A stretch of 64,000 nucleotides of DNA from Streptomyces sp. NBC_01237. Lineage in GTDB: Bacteria; Actinomycetota; Actinomycetes; Streptomycetales; Streptomycetaceae. Under the pieces are notes generated by a model. The model saw nothing but the letters and a program-made list of their open reading frames with translations. It was not told the origin of the DNA and did not search any database. A program made the translations under genes and the position numbers. Positions within the stretch are counted from its first letter, which is position 1. Each line of letters starts with the position of its first letter. The DNA is taken from the NCBI RefSeq assembly GCF_035917275.1, contig NZ_CP108509.1, forward strand, positions 1,302,001 to 1,366,000, given 5' to 3'. Positions 41,582 to 50,364 of this stretch are shown here, in pieces.

Positions 41582-41753
41582 GGGCTCGTGGCTGGTCCGG
41601 GCGGCCGGGGCGGCACCGGGTGGTGTCACACTCCTGATCGCACCGGACAGGTGCATCGGATCGAACGGCCGCCGGTGGAAAGGACCTTGCTGTGGATACA
41701 CGCTCGAAGGCCCTTCGCCACTGGGGCCGACCGCGAAGGAGAGGGGTCGAGAC

Positions 41754-42671
41754 ATGAGCGACCGCGCCACTGCCCCGGCGACCGGGGCGACGGACCCGGC
41801 GACCGGGACGTTCGTCGCCCACCGCAACCTGCTCTTCACCGTCGCCTACGAGATGCTCGGGTCGGCGGCCGACGCCGAGGACGTGCTCCAGGAGACCTGG
41901 CTGCGGTGGGTCGAGGTCGACCTGGAGCAGGTGCGCGACCAGCGTGCCTATCTGGTCCGGATCACGACCCGGCAGTCCCTCAACCGGCTGCGCACGATGA
42001 AGCGCCGCAAGGAGGCGTACGTCGGTCCCTGGCTGCCCGAGCCGCTGCTCACCGCGCCGGACGTGGCCCAGGACGTCGAGCTCGCCGAGAGCGTGTCGAT
42101 GGCGATGATGCTCGTCCTCGAAACGCTGTCGCCGACCGAGCGCGCGGTCTTCGTCCTGCGCGAGGTCTTCGACGTCGGCTACGACGAGATCGCGACGGCC
42201 GTGGACAAGAGCCCCGCGGCCGTACGCCAGATCGCGCACCGCGCCCGTCGGCATGTCGATGCCCGCCGCCCTCGCCAGGTGGTCCCCCCGAGCGTGACCA
42301 GTGCGGCCCTGGAGTCGTTCCGGCGCGCGCTCGAAACCGGGGACCCGCAGGGCCTCCTCGATGTGCTCGCCCCAGACATCGTCCTGATGAGTGACGGCGG
42401 CGGCATCAAGCAGGCCGCGCTGCGGCCGATCACCGGCGCCGACAAGGTGACCCGCTTCATGATCGGCGGCCTCGGCAAGAACAAGCGCCCGGTGACCGTG
42501 ACTCCCACCGTGGTCAACGGCAGCCCGGCACTCCTCGTACATCTGGACGGGGAGATCGACGGCGTCGTGGCCGTCCGGGTCGAGGACAGCCGCATCACCG
42601 GCCTCTACTACGTCCGCAACCCGGAGAAGCTGTCCCGCGTCGCATCCGAGACCCGGCTCACCCTGCGATGA
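41754..42671 (+). CDS. ECF41-family sigma factor (SigJ-like) with SnoaL-type C-terminus
   Basis: The 305-residue protein has sigma-2 (NLLFTVAYEMLGSAADAEDVLQETWLRW) and sigma-4 (LSPTERAVFVLREVFDVGYDEIATAVDKSPAAVRQIAHRAR), followed by a 110-residue SnoaL/NTF2-like domain (LLDVLAPDIVLMSDGGGIKQ; YYVRNPEKL). DGGGxK and NPxKL are ECF41 signatures. The domain acts as a built-in regulator, so no anti-sigma is needed. ATG 41754 follows GAAGGAGAGG-type purines. It probably transcribes the preceding oxidoreductase gene from a TGTCACA promoter. Confidence 0.9.
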   Translation: MSDRATAPATGATDPATGTFVAHRNLLFTVAYEMLGSAADAEDVLQETWLRWVEVDLEQVRDQRAYLVRITTRQSLNRLRTMKRRKEAYVGPWLPEPLLTAPDVAQDVELAESVSMAMMLVLETLSPTERAVFVLREVFDVGYDEIATAVDKSPAAVRQIAHRARRHVDARRPRQVVPPSVTSAALESFRRALETGDPQGLLDVLAPDIVLMSDGGGIKQAALRPITGADKVTRFMIGGLGKNKRPVTVTPTVVNGSPALLVHLDGEIDGVVAVRVEDSRITGLYYVRNPEKLSRVASETRLTLR

Positions 42672-42718
42672 GTACCGGGACGGAGTCGGGCGACCGGCCA
42701 CCGGGGCCACCCGCGCGG

Positions 42719-44170
42719 CTACGCGTCCCGGTACGCCTCCAGCAGCCGCAGCCACACCTCGCTGATGGTCGGATACGCCGGGACCGCGTGCCACAGGCGC
42801 TGGATGGGTACCTCGCCCGCTACCGCGACCGTCGCCGAGTGCAGCAGTTCGCCGATGCCGGGCCCCACGAAGGTGACGCCCAGCACGATCTCCCGGTCCA
42901 GGTCGACGATCATGCGGGCGCGGCCCCGGTACCCGTCGGCGTACAGGCCTGAACCGGCCACCGCGGCCAGGTCGTGGTCGACCGCCCGTACCCGGTGGCC
43001 GGCCTCTTCGGCCTCGGCCAGGGTGAGGCCGACCGAGGCCGCCTCCGGGTCGGTGAAGACGACCTGGGGGACGGCGGCGTGATCGGCGGTGGCCGTGTGG
43101 GGGCTCCAGGGGTCGCCGGTCAGCGGGCCGCCCCGGGCGCGGGCGGCGATCGCGGCGCCCGCGATACGGGCCTGGTACTTGCCCTGGTGGGTCAGCAGCG
43201 CCCGGTGGTTGACGTCCCCTACGGCGTACAGCCAGGTGCTGCCCTCGACACGGCAGCTGTCGTCGACCGTGAGCCAGGAGCCGGGTTCCAGGTCCACCGT
43301 CTCCAGGCCCAGATCGTCGGTGCGGGGTGCCCGGCCGGTGGCGAAGAGGACCTCGTCGGCCTCGATCCGCTCGCCGTTGTCCAGCTCCACGGTGACCGGT
43401 CCGTCCTGACCGGCCCGGTGCACGGCGGTGGCGGACACTCCGGTACGGATCGTCGCACCGGCCTCGGTGAGCGCCTCGGCGACCAGCTCCCCGGCGAACG
43501 GCTCCATCTTCGGCAGCAGGCCCGTGCCCCGGATCAGCATCGTCACCTCGGACCCCAGGGCCTGCCAGACGGTCGCCATCTCGACGCCGACGACGCCCCC
43601 GCCGACGACCACCAGCCGGGCGGGCACCTCCTTGGCGCTGGTCGCCTCGCGGCTGGTCCAGGGCCGGGCGTCGGCGATCCCGGGAAGGTCGGGGACGACG
43701 GCCCTGCTGCCGGTGCAGACGGCGACGGCGTGCCGGGCGGTGAGCCGGTGCTCCGTGCCGTCCGGGGCCGTGACGGTGACCTTTCCGGTACCGGTGAGGC
43801 GGCCCGTGCCCCGGTAGACGTCCGCGCCGATGCCGTCCAGCCAGGCGGCCTGGCCGTCGTCCTTCCAGTGCGAGGCGTACGCGTCGCGGTGGGCCAGGAC
43901 CGCATCGACGTCCAGGGGGCCCTGCACGGCGGCGCTCAGGCCCGGGACACGGCGTGCGTCGGCCCGCGCGACGACGGGGCGCAGCAGGGCCTTGCTGGGC
44001 ATGCACGCCCAGTACGAACATTCGCCGCCGATGAGCTCGGACTCCACGACAGCCGTGCTCAGACCGGCCGCGCGGGCCCGGTCGGCCACGTTCTCCCCCA
44101 CCGGCCCCGCACCGATCACCACGACGTCGTACTCGGTGTTCTTCACTGCGCCCTCCACTGCTTCGGTCAT
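42719..44170 (-). CDS. Pyridine nucleotide-disulfide oxidoreductase
   Basis: The 483-residue class I flavoenzyme carries VVVIGAGPVGENVADRA for FAD, the redox disulfide in GGECSYWACMPSKALLRP (Cys-x4-Cys), the NAD loop VVVGGGVVGVEMATVW, FATGRAPRTDDLGL, and a C-terminal dimer domain ending HAVPAYPTISEVWLRLLEAY. This is typical of dihydrolipoamide dehydrogenase, mercuric and mycothione reductase relatives. The final HxxxxxE acid base (HAVPAYPTISE) is present. ATG 44170 is preferred over 44206. It is divergent from a thioredoxin gene (116 bases between starts), which suggests disulfide metabolism. Substrate is open. Confidence 0.87.
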   Translation of the reverse strand: MTEAVEGAVKNTEYDVVVIGAGPVGENVADRARAAGLSTAVVESELIGGECSYWACMPSKALLRPVVARADARRVPGLSAAVQGPLDVDAVLAHRDAYASHWKDDGQAAWLDGIGADVYRGTGRLTGTGKVTVTAPDGTEHRLTARHAVAVCTGSRAVVPDLPGIADARPWTSREATSAKEVPARLVVVGGGVVGVEMATVWQALGSEVTMLIRGTGLLPKMEPFAGELVAEALTEAGATIRTGVSATAVHRAGQDGPVTVELDNGERIEADEVLFATGRAPRTDDLGLETVDLEPGSWLTVDDSCRVEGSTWLYAVGDVNHRALLTHQGKYQARIAGAAIAARARGGPLTGDPWSPHTATADHAAVPQVVFTDPEAASVGLTLAEAEEAGHRVRAVDHDLAAVAGSGLYADGYRGRARMIVDLDREIVLGVTFVGPGIGELLHSATVAVAGEVPIQRLWHAVPAYPTISEVWLRLLEAYRDA

Positions 44171-44285
44171 GCGAACAGTCTGATCGTGGGTGTGCGCCAC
44201 GGCCACATGGGAAGGCGGAATAGCGCAGGAGCGGTCACCGTTGTGCGGGACACGTCCAAACGGGCACAGGAAGAGGTATCACAGC

Positions 44286-44666
44286 ATGAGCACCGTAGAG
44301 CTCACCAAGGAAAACTTCGATCAGGTCGTCAGTGACAACGACTTCGTGCTGATCGACTTCTGGGCTTCCTGGTGCGGCCCGTGCCGGCAGTTCGCACCGG
44401 TCTACGACTCGGCGTCCGAGCGCCACCCCGACCTGGTCTTCGCCAAGGTCGACACGGAGGCGCAGCAGGAGCTGGCGGCCGCCTTCGAGATCCGGTCCAT
44501 CCCGACGCTGATGATCGTGCGGGACAACGTGGCCGTGTTCTCCCAGCCCGGTGCGCTGCCCGAGGCGGCCCTGGAGGACGTCATCGGACAGGCCCGGAAC
44601 CTGGACATGGACGAGGTACGCAAGTCCGTCGAGGCCCAGAAGCAGGAGCAGCCGGAGCAGCAGTAG
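44286..44666 (+). CDS. Thioredoxin
   Basis: The 126-residue protein has the WCGPC active site with Cys30 and Cys33, the preceding strand FVLIDFWASW, the cis-Pro segment SIPTLMIVRD and helices of a classic thioredoxin. The C-terminal tail is Gln/Glu-rich (EAQKQEQPEQQ) and probably disordered. It reduces protein disulfides with electrons from thioredoxin reductase. ATG 44286 follows GGAAGAGG. The divergent flavin disulfide reductase gene is a possible electron donor, by position only. A strong terminator follows. Confidence 0.93.
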   Translation: MSTVELTKENFDQVVSDNDFVLIDFWASWCGPCRQFAPVYDSASERHPDLVFAKVDTEAQQELAAAFEIRSIPTLMIVRDNVAVFSQPGALPEAALEDVIGQARNLDMDEVRKSVEAQKQEQPEQQ

Positions 44667-44691
44667 CGCTTTGCGCGGCAACGGCGCCCGG

Positions 44692-44727
44692 GATGAGGGG
44701 CCGGTCCGGACGGACCGGCCCCTCATC
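44692..44727. terminator. 17-bp hairpin terminator between convergent genes
   Basis: Arms 44692-44708 and 44711-44727 (GATGAGGGGCCGGTCCG and its complement) pair perfectly around two bases. It serves the thioredoxin gene and the leftward gene at 44746. Confidence 0.8.
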
Positions 44728-44745
44728 GCTGTCCGCGACGGCGGA

Positions 44746-45042
44746 TCAGCTGCGGGTGTTCCTGTCGGTGCCGCTGTCCACGCTCTTCTCGGAGATCCTG
44801 ACGGAGAGCCCGTAGTCCAGCTCCGCGCCGTCGACCAGGAGCGCCTCCACGGTGCGGGTCGCCGGGTCGATGTCCGCCACCATGCCGTCGCCCGCGTAGC
44901 GGGGGTAGCCCGATTCCCCCGTCCGGCCGGTGGCCGCCACGACCGCGGAGCGGATGGCGCGGCCGGGCCGGGGGGCGTCGTCGGTGCCGGACTTCTCGAA
45001 CTCGGGGACCAGCAGGATCTCGTAGCTCTGCGGATGGCTCAT
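44746..45042 (-). CDS. Small hypothetical protein
   Basis: The 98-residue protein starts at ATG 45042 (MSHPQSYEILLVPEFEKSG). It contains a strand-rich core, SAVVAATGRTGESGYPRYAG, then GMVADIDPATRTVEALLVDG and a strand YGLSVRISEK. It resembles small Streptomyces proteins with one beta-sheet domain, but I cannot name the family. There is no signal or membrane segment. The upstream spacing to LacI (stop 45104) is 61 bases, so they may share a mRNA. An alternative start is ATG 45060. Confidence 0.6.
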   Translation of the reverse strand: MSHPQSYEILLVPEFEKSGTDDAPRPGRAIRSAVVAATGRTGESGYPRYAGDGMVADIDPATRTVEALLVDGAELDYGLSVRISEKSVDSGTDRNTRS

Positions 45043-45103
45043 GCCTTCGACGCTAGACATCCGTCGGGTCCCGCGCATGTCGTCACTCCGCACGGCGGCC
45101 CGG

Positions 45104-46126
45104 TCAGCTGGATTCGCGGGGGACGGCACGGGTGCGCAGCAGGTCGTGACGTTCCGGTGCTCCGCCGGGGTGCTGTGTCAGCCGGTCGATCATCTCGGCC
45201 AGGGGCTGTTGCGTCGCCAGCTCCATCCGGACGGTGCTCAGTCTCGGCCGCAGGAGTCTGCCCAGCATCAGGTCGTCCGCTCCGATCACCGCCGTTTCGC
45301 GCGGCACCTCGATGCCCACGTCCTGAAGCGCTCTTGTCAGCAGCATCGCGTACTCGTCGTTGTAGGCGAAGACCGCGTCCAGGCCGAGCGTGCGCCAGCG
45401 GGAGGCAAGGCCGGCCGCCGACTCCTCCTCGTAGCGCAACGGCAGCGGCTGGATGCGGGCGCCCGCCGGTTCCGCCGCGCGGAGTGCTCCGGCCAGGCGT
45501 GGTTCGGCGAACGGGGCGAGGCCCGGCTCCTGGGGCATGACCACGCCGATCCGGCGGCGGCCGCGTCCGAGGAGATGGCCGACGGCACAACTGCCGACCT
45601 CCCGCTGGTCGATGACCAGCGCGTGCGCGCCGTCGACCGGTTCCGGGCCCAGGGTGACGACCGCCTTGGCTCCGGAGCGGGTGAGCACGGCTATGCCGTG
45701 CGGGGTGAGGGCGACACCGGCGGGTGCGACGACGGCGACGGGCCGGAGTTCGGCCCAGGCCCTGGCGGCCTCGTCCGCGCCGAGGCCGACGCTGCCGTAC
45801 TGGACGACGGTGTAGTCGAGGCGGCGCAGGCCGGACTGGAGTTCCTGGAAGAAGTGGTGGTGGGCGGGTCCGGCCGGGACGTGTCCGGCGGGCAGCAGCA
45901 CCATGCGGGTGTGTCCGGCGCGCAGACTGCGGGCGGCCGCGTGGGGCACATAGCCGAGTTGGGTGGCGGCTTCTCTGACTCTGTGCCGGGTGGGTTCGCT
46001 GATCCGTACGGTGGCGTTGTTGTTCAGTACGTACGACACGGTGGCCCTGGAGACTCCGGCGAGTCGCGCCACATCGGCGCTGGTCGGAACGGAGACTGCG
46101 GCGGGCTGTTTGGGTAACTGGCTCAT
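45104..46126 (-). CDS. LacI-family transcriptional regulator
   Basis: The 340-residue protein has the LacI HTH TSADVARLAGVSRATVSYVLN (residues about 15-36) and hinge helix HAAARSLRAG, then a periplasmic-binding-like domain with two lobes (VAVVAPAGVALTPHGIAVL; GLDAVFAYNDEYAMLLTRAL). Such proteins sense sugars or nucleosides. ATG 46126 follows GTTACCC; no strong Shine-Dalgarno sequence is seen. It lies just downstream of the GH18 gene in the same direction, and may control it. Effector unknown. Confidence 0.9.
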   Translation of the reverse strand: MSQLPKQPAAVSVPTSADVARLAGVSRATVSYVLNNNATVRISEPTRHRVREAATQLGYVPHAAARSLRAGHTRMVLLPAGHVPAGPAHHHFFQELQSGLRRLDYTVVQYGSVGLGADEAARAWAELRPVAVVAPAGVALTPHGIAVLTRSGAKAVVTLGPEPVDGAHALVIDQREVGSCAVGHLLGRGRRRIGVVMPQEPGLAPFAEPRLAGALRAAEPAGARIQPLPLRYEEESAAGLASRWRTLGLDAVFAYNDEYAMLLTRALQDVGIEVPRETAVIGADDLMLGRLLRPRLSTVRMELATQQPLAEMIDRLTQHPGGAPERHDLLRTRAVPRESS

Positions 46127-46194
46127 GGCGTCGGGCAGTCTTCCAGACCGGCCGGGCCGGGGAACGGTCCGGGGCCCTGTACCGCGGGGCCGGG

Positions 46195-46218
46195 GCACCG
46201 GCCGCACCGGGCCGGTGC
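46195..46218 (-). terminator. 9-bp hairpin between GH18 and LacI genes
   Basis: GCACCGGCC and GGCCGGTGC flank six bases, 31 bases past the GH18 stop. It may partly or fully end that transcript. Confidence 0.5.
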
Positions 46219-46248
46219 CGCGGTGTGAGGGCCTTACGTGAAGCGGAC

Positions 46249-47394
46249 TCAGCCACGGGCCAGTACCGGCCACAGCTCCGGGTCCTCGAAGTTCAGGGCC
46301 CACAGCGCCGTGTTGCGCACGCCGTGCCGGCGCAGCACCGGCAGATGCGTGGCGACTCCGCGTGCGTCCTGGTACCAGACCTCGCGCCGCTCCGTGCCGT
46401 CCAGGTAGGTGAAGTACGGCGTCCCCGAGACCTCGTCGAGCCGGTAGGGCGCGCCCTCCTTGCGGCGCAGCGCTTCGGCGTCCTTCCAGGTCACGTGCTT
46501 GGTGGCGGTCTTGCCACCGCTCGTGGACCAGTCCCAGCCGTAGACGGGGAGCCCCATCTCCAGCTTGGCGGCCGGGACCAGGGCGGTGGCGCGGGTGAGG
46601 ATGTCCTCGTACCAGCCCGTGTCGGCGATCGGTCCCGGTTCGCCGCTGGACCAGTGCAGGTTGTAGGCCATGATCCGCATCCGGTCGGCCACCTCGCCGA
46701 TCGCCGCGTAGTCCCAGATGCGTCCGGTGGTGGCGGTCTTCGGGAAGACGGTGATCACGCACTTCTTGCGCAGGCCGTGGAGCCGGTCGCACAGGTCGGT
46801 GGCGAGCGCGGTGAAGCCGTCACGGACCTTGGCGTACGTGGCGTCGCCGGTGGCGGCGATGGACTCGTAGTCGAGGTCGAGCCCGTCGTAGTCGCGGCTG
46901 CGGACCGTGCGCATCAAGGCATCGGCGTGCTCCGCGCGCCGGGTGGGGCTGGTGAGGATCGCGGCGAGAGCTCCGGACTTCATCGTTTCCATGACCGTGG
47001 GCACGACCTCGGCGCCCGCCCCGTGCAGTCCGTCGATGATGCGGCGCTCGCCCGCGCCGGGGTGCGCGTCGATGCGGCCCGCCGAAATGGCCTGGTACCA
47101 GAAGGGGCTGACGGTGTGCAGCTGGTCGGCGTGGAGCAGGGCGTCCTGGTACGCCCCCTCCTGGTCCCAGTAGGGCAGCCAGGCCGACACGGTGCGGGGC
47201 GGGGCGGCCGCGCCGCCTCCCGCCGAACCGGAGTCTGACCCTACGGTTGAGGGTGAGGGTGTGCCTGTGGGGACCGGTTGCCCGGAGGGCGGAGAGGCTG
47301 ACGCACCGGCAGGCGCGGCCGGGAGCAGGGCCGCTGCCATGAGCGCGGCGACGGTGGCGGTTCGGGACAGCTGGGCGAGGACTGCGAGGGCCAT
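46249..47394 (-). CDS. Secreted glycoside hydrolase family 18 protein
   Basis: The 381-residue protein has a signal peptide (residues 1-33, ending AGASA), a Ser/Pro/Gly-rich linker, then the GH18 barrel: SAWLPYWDQEGAY, VVPTVMET, the catalytic DGLDLDYES (DxxDxDxE), MRIMAYNLHWSSGEPG and GLPVYGWDW. Members hydrolyse chitin or spore/vegetative wall glycans, and some are spore-cortex SleL-like. ATG 47394 gives a clean signal; ATG 47433 is an alternative. It is divergent from a PemK/MazF-type gene with 71 bases between. Exact substrate unknown. Confidence 0.85.
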   Translation of the reverse strand: MALAVLAQLSRTATVAALMAAALLPAAPAGASASPPSGQPVPTGTPSPSTVGSDSGSAGGGAAAPPRTVSAWLPYWDQEGAYQDALLHADQLHTVSPFWYQAISAGRIDAHPGAGERRIIDGLHGAGAEVVPTVMETMKSGALAAILTSPTRRAEHADALMRTVRSRDYDGLDLDYESIAATGDATYAKVRDGFTALATDLCDRLHGLRKKCVITVFPKTATTGRIWDYAAIGEVADRMRIMAYNLHWSSGEPGPIADTGWYEDILTRATALVPAAKLEMGLPVYGWDWSTSGGKTATKHVTWKDAEALRRKEGAPYRLDEVSGTPYFTYLDGTERREVWYQDARGVATHLPVLRRHGVRNTALWALNFEDPELWPVLARG

Positions 47395-47465
47395 GAGGTC
47401 GACCTTGCGGCCTGTTCGGCGGACCCGCTCCATGGAATGGGCCGTCCAGGTCCTACGGTGATGCG

Positions 47466-47933
47466 ATGACGTTCCACCACGGCACACACAGCACCGACAG
47501 CTCTTCCGACTTCCCCGGCCGCAACGGGCCGACCGCGACCGCGGAGGCCGACCCGCGCGACGCGGGCCCGGTCCGCACCTCGTACGCCCCCGACCGTGAC
47601 GGCGATCCCGACCCCGGCGAGATCGTCTGGACCTGGGTGCCGTTCGAGGAGAACGACGGGCGCGGCAAGGACCGGCCGGTACTCGTCGTGGCCCGCGAGC
47701 AGACGGGCACCCTGCTCGCCGTCCAGCTCTCCAGCAAGCAGCACGACCCGGACCGCGAGTGGGTGGCGCTGGGGGCGGGCCCCTGGGACAGCTCGGGCCG
47801 GCCGTCCTGGGCCGATCTGGACCGGGTGCTGCGGGTCCACGAGGACGGGATGCGGCGGGAGGCGTGCGCGCTGGACCGGGACCGGTTCGATCTGGTCGCC
47901 GTGCGGCTGCGGGAGCGGTACGGCTGGAACTGA
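47466..47933 (+). CDS. PemK/MazF-family protein without a visible antitoxin
   Basis: The 155-residue protein has an 80-residue PemK/MazF-like barrel: GEIVWTWVPFEENDGRGKDR, PVLVVAREQTGTLLAVQLS, and SWADLDRVLRVHEDGMRREA. In MazF proteins this fold cleaves mRNA at short sites. The N-terminal 45 residues are Ser/Asp-rich and disordered, unlike typical toxins. No short antitoxin gene precedes or follows, so it may be a solitary or repurposed member. ATG 47466. No signal peptide. Confidence 0.72.
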   Translation: MTFHHGTHSTDSSSDFPGRNGPTATAEADPRDAGPVRTSYAPDRDGDPDPGEIVWTWVPFEENDGRGKDRPVLVVAREQTGTLLAVQLSSKQHDPDREWVALGAGPWDSSGRPSWADLDRVLRVHEDGMRREACALDRDRFDLVAVRLRERYGWN

Positions 47934-48043
47934 CCGTGACGGCGGCCGTGCACCGTACGCCCCGGAACCGGAACCGGACCCGGAACCGACCGGAACCGGA
48001 CCCGCCGCCGTACACCCGGCCGTGACGGCGGCAGCGCGCCGCC

Positions 48044-48880
48044 CTACGCCTGGAGGCGTCCGGCGAACGTCCGGGTGAACGCGGCCCGGACCGCGGAGTC
48101 GGGGTCGCGGTCCAGGATGCCGAAGACGATCTGCTCGAAGTGGCCCGCGAACCGGCCGCCGTCGGCGAGCAGCGCGTGGAAGGCACCCGCCACCCGGGCC
48201 GGGTCGTTCTGGAAGACGCCGCAGCCCCAGGCGCCGAGCACGAGCCTGCGGTAGCCGCGTACGGCTGCCACCTCAAGGACCCGTTCGGCGCGGCTCGCGA
48301 GCGCGGCGGGGACGCGGTGCGCCTCGTCCGGGGTCTGCCGGCGGATCACTCCGGCGTTGGGCGCGGGCGACGTGAGGAACCCGACGGTGTACGGGAGGTC
48401 GAGCAGCCGGCCCCGGTCGTCGCGGAAGACGGGCACCCCGGGCGAGTGGATCACCCGATCGGTGTAGAAGGCGCTGCGTTCGCTTCGGTGGTGCGCGTAG
48501 TACTCCGGGGCGCGCAACAGGGTCGCGTGGAGCGCGGAGCCACGGCACAGGGCCTCTTCCTGGGCCTGCGCGCCATTGAGGTAGCCGCCGCCGGGGTTGC
48601 GGGCCGAGGCGTAGCTGAGGACGGCGACCTTGCCCGCCGCCTCACCGGTCATCCGGCGGGCCGCCCGGAGGCTGCTCTCGTCCGTCACCTCGATGACCGG
48701 GACGCGGTCGGTGTCCAGGGCCGCGACGGGCACCGGCTCGGGGCCGTACAGCCGGGTGCCGGAGAGTGCGGCCGTCAGCGCGCGCTCGATGGAGACCTCG
48801 CGGCCCTCCGCCGTGCGGTACCGGCCCGCCTCGACGATGGCCTCGGTCCCGCGGGCGATGCCGCGCAGTCGTGCGCTCAT
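48044..48880 (-). CDS. PARG-like macro-domain protein (TIGR02452 type)
   Basis: The 278-residue protein matches the TIGR02452 group: VAVLSYASARNPGGGYLNGA, QAQEEALCR (the GGG...QEE signature of bacterial poly(ADP-ribose) glycohydrolase, with catalytic-type Glu), PYTVGFLTSPAPNAGVIRRQ and RLVLGAWGCGVFQNDP. It would remove ADP-ribose from proteins or nucleic acids. ATG 48880 gives the family N-terminus. It is divergent from egtA (147 bases between starts) and has no toxin partner. The substrate is inferred from family motifs. Confidence 0.85.
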   Translation of the reverse strand: MSARLRGIARGTEAIVEAGRYRTAEGREVSIERALTAALSGTRLYGPEPVPVAALDTDRVPVIEVTDESSLRAARRMTGEAAGKVAVLSYASARNPGGGYLNGAQAQEEALCRGSALHATLLRAPEYYAHHRSERSAFYTDRVIHSPGVPVFRDDRGRLLDLPYTVGFLTSPAPNAGVIRRQTPDEAHRVPAALASRAERVLEVAAVRGYRRLVLGAWGCGVFQNDPARVAGAFHALLADGGRFAGHFEQIVFGILDRDPDSAVRAAFTRTFAGRLQA

Positions 48881-49026
48881 GGGCGCGTCCCCGTGTGGTG
48901 CATACGGGGCATGCTCGACCCCGCGACGGCATGGACGCAACCGTATTTTTATCGGGCAGAGGCACTCTTGTGCGATCTCACGCGAAGGGTTTGGGTGGTA
49001 TCGATGTAATCGAAGAGGAGGCCCGT

Positions 49027-50364
49027 ATGCCCCCGGACAATCCCGGTGAACACGGCGCGCGCCCGCCCGCCGCCGCCCCCCTCGGGGAGGGCGAGGCGGA
49101 GGATTTACTGCGCGGCATCTGCTTCAAGACAGGTCCTCCCCGCACCGTGGGCGTGGAAGTCGAATGGCTCATCCACGACCGTGAACGTCCCGACGTCGCG
49201 GTGTCCCCCGAGCGCCACGAGGCCGCCGTCGAAGCGGTCCGCGCGCTGGAGCTGAGCGCCCCACTGACGTTCGAACCGGGTGGTCAGCTGGAACTCAGCT
49301 CGCTTCCAGCGGACTCCCTGATGGCGTGCGTGGAGGCCACCGCCGCCGATCTGGCCGCCGTACGCGACAGCCTCGGGCGGCTGGGCCTCGCACCGGTCGG
49401 TCTGGGCGTCGACCCGTGGCATCCACCGCGACGCAGGCTGCGGGAGCCGCGTTACGAGGCCATGGAGAGGGCGCTCGACCGCTCGGGACCGTACGGCCGG
49501 GCGATGATGTGCACCTCCGCGTCCGTCCAGGTCTGTCTGGACGCAGGGGTGGAGGAGCCGGGGCCGCTCGGCTACGGACGCCGCTGGCAGCTGGCGCATC
49601 TGCTGGGCGCGGTCCTGGTGGCCGCGTTCGCCAACTCCCCCTACCAGCAGGGGCGCAGGACCGGCTGGCAGTCCACCCGGCAGGCCCTGTGGACGCATCT
49701 CGATCCGGTACGCGCACTGGCCCCGCCCGGCCATCTCCCCCCGCGCGACGCCTGGGCCGCCCACGCGCTCGACGCGACGGTGATGTGCATCCGCGGCGAC
49801 GAAGGACCGTGGACCGTACCGGAGGGGCTCACCTTCCGGGAGTGGATCCGCGGCGGCGCGCCCCGGCCTCCGGTGCACGCCGATCTCGACTACCACATCA
49901 CCACCCTCTTCCCTCCGGTCCGCCCGCGCGGCCATCTCGAACTGCGCATGATCGACGCGCAGAGCGGTCCGGACGGATGGCTGGTGCCGCTCGCCGTCAC
50001 CACCGCCCTGTTCGACGACCCGGAGGCCGCCGAGACCGTGTACCGCACCGTCAAACCGCTGGCGGAGACGGCGGGCACACCTGCCGCACCCCGCAACCGG
50101 CTCTGGACGACCGCCGCCCGGGTCGGCCTGGCCGACCCCGAACTGCGGGCGGCGGCCGCCACCTGTTTCGAGGTCGCGCTGGAGGCACTCCCCCGGATCG
50201 GCGCGAGCCGGGCCGTGCAGAACACCGTGGCGGCCTTCAACGACCGGTTCGCCGCCCGGGGCCGATGTCCGGCCGACGATCTGCCCGACCCCACGGGGCC
50301 GGGCGCCGGGGCCGCATGGGCCGCGGGGACCACGACGCCGCACTCCGGAAGGGGAACCTCCTGA
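49027..50364 (+). CDS. egtA: EgtA, glutamate-cysteine ligase for ergothioneine
   Basis: The 445-residue protein has the GCS2-type ligase core: VGVEVEWLIHDRERPDVAVS (Glu metal ligands), FEPGGQLELSS, MMCTSASVQVCLDAG, and HLELRMIDAQSG. It makes gamma-glutamylcysteine, the sulfur donor for EgtB. ATG 49027 lies behind GAGGAGG. Its stop overlaps the egtB start (TGATG). The four genes egtA-egtB-egtC-egtD follow without gaps and should form one operon, as in other actinobacteria. Confidence 0.92.
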   Translation: MPPDNPGEHGARPPAAAPLGEGEAEDLLRGICFKTGPPRTVGVEVEWLIHDRERPDVAVSPERHEAAVEAVRALELSAPLTFEPGGQLELSSLPADSLMACVEATAADLAAVRDSLGRLGLAPVGLGVDPWHPPRRRLREPRYEAMERALDRSGPYGRAMMCTSASVQVCLDAGVEEPGPLGYGRRWQLAHLLGAVLVAAFANSPYQQGRRTGWQSTRQALWTHLDPVRALAPPGHLPPRDAWAAHALDATVMCIRGDEGPWTVPEGLTFREWIRGGAPRPPVHADLDYHITTLFPPVRPRGHLELRMIDAQSGPDGWLVPLAVTTALFDDPEAAETVYRTVKPLAETAGTPAAPRNRLWTTAARVGLADPELRAAAATCFEVALEALPRIGASRAVQNTVAAFNDRFAARGRCPADDLPDPTGPGAGAAWAAGTTTPHSGRGTS

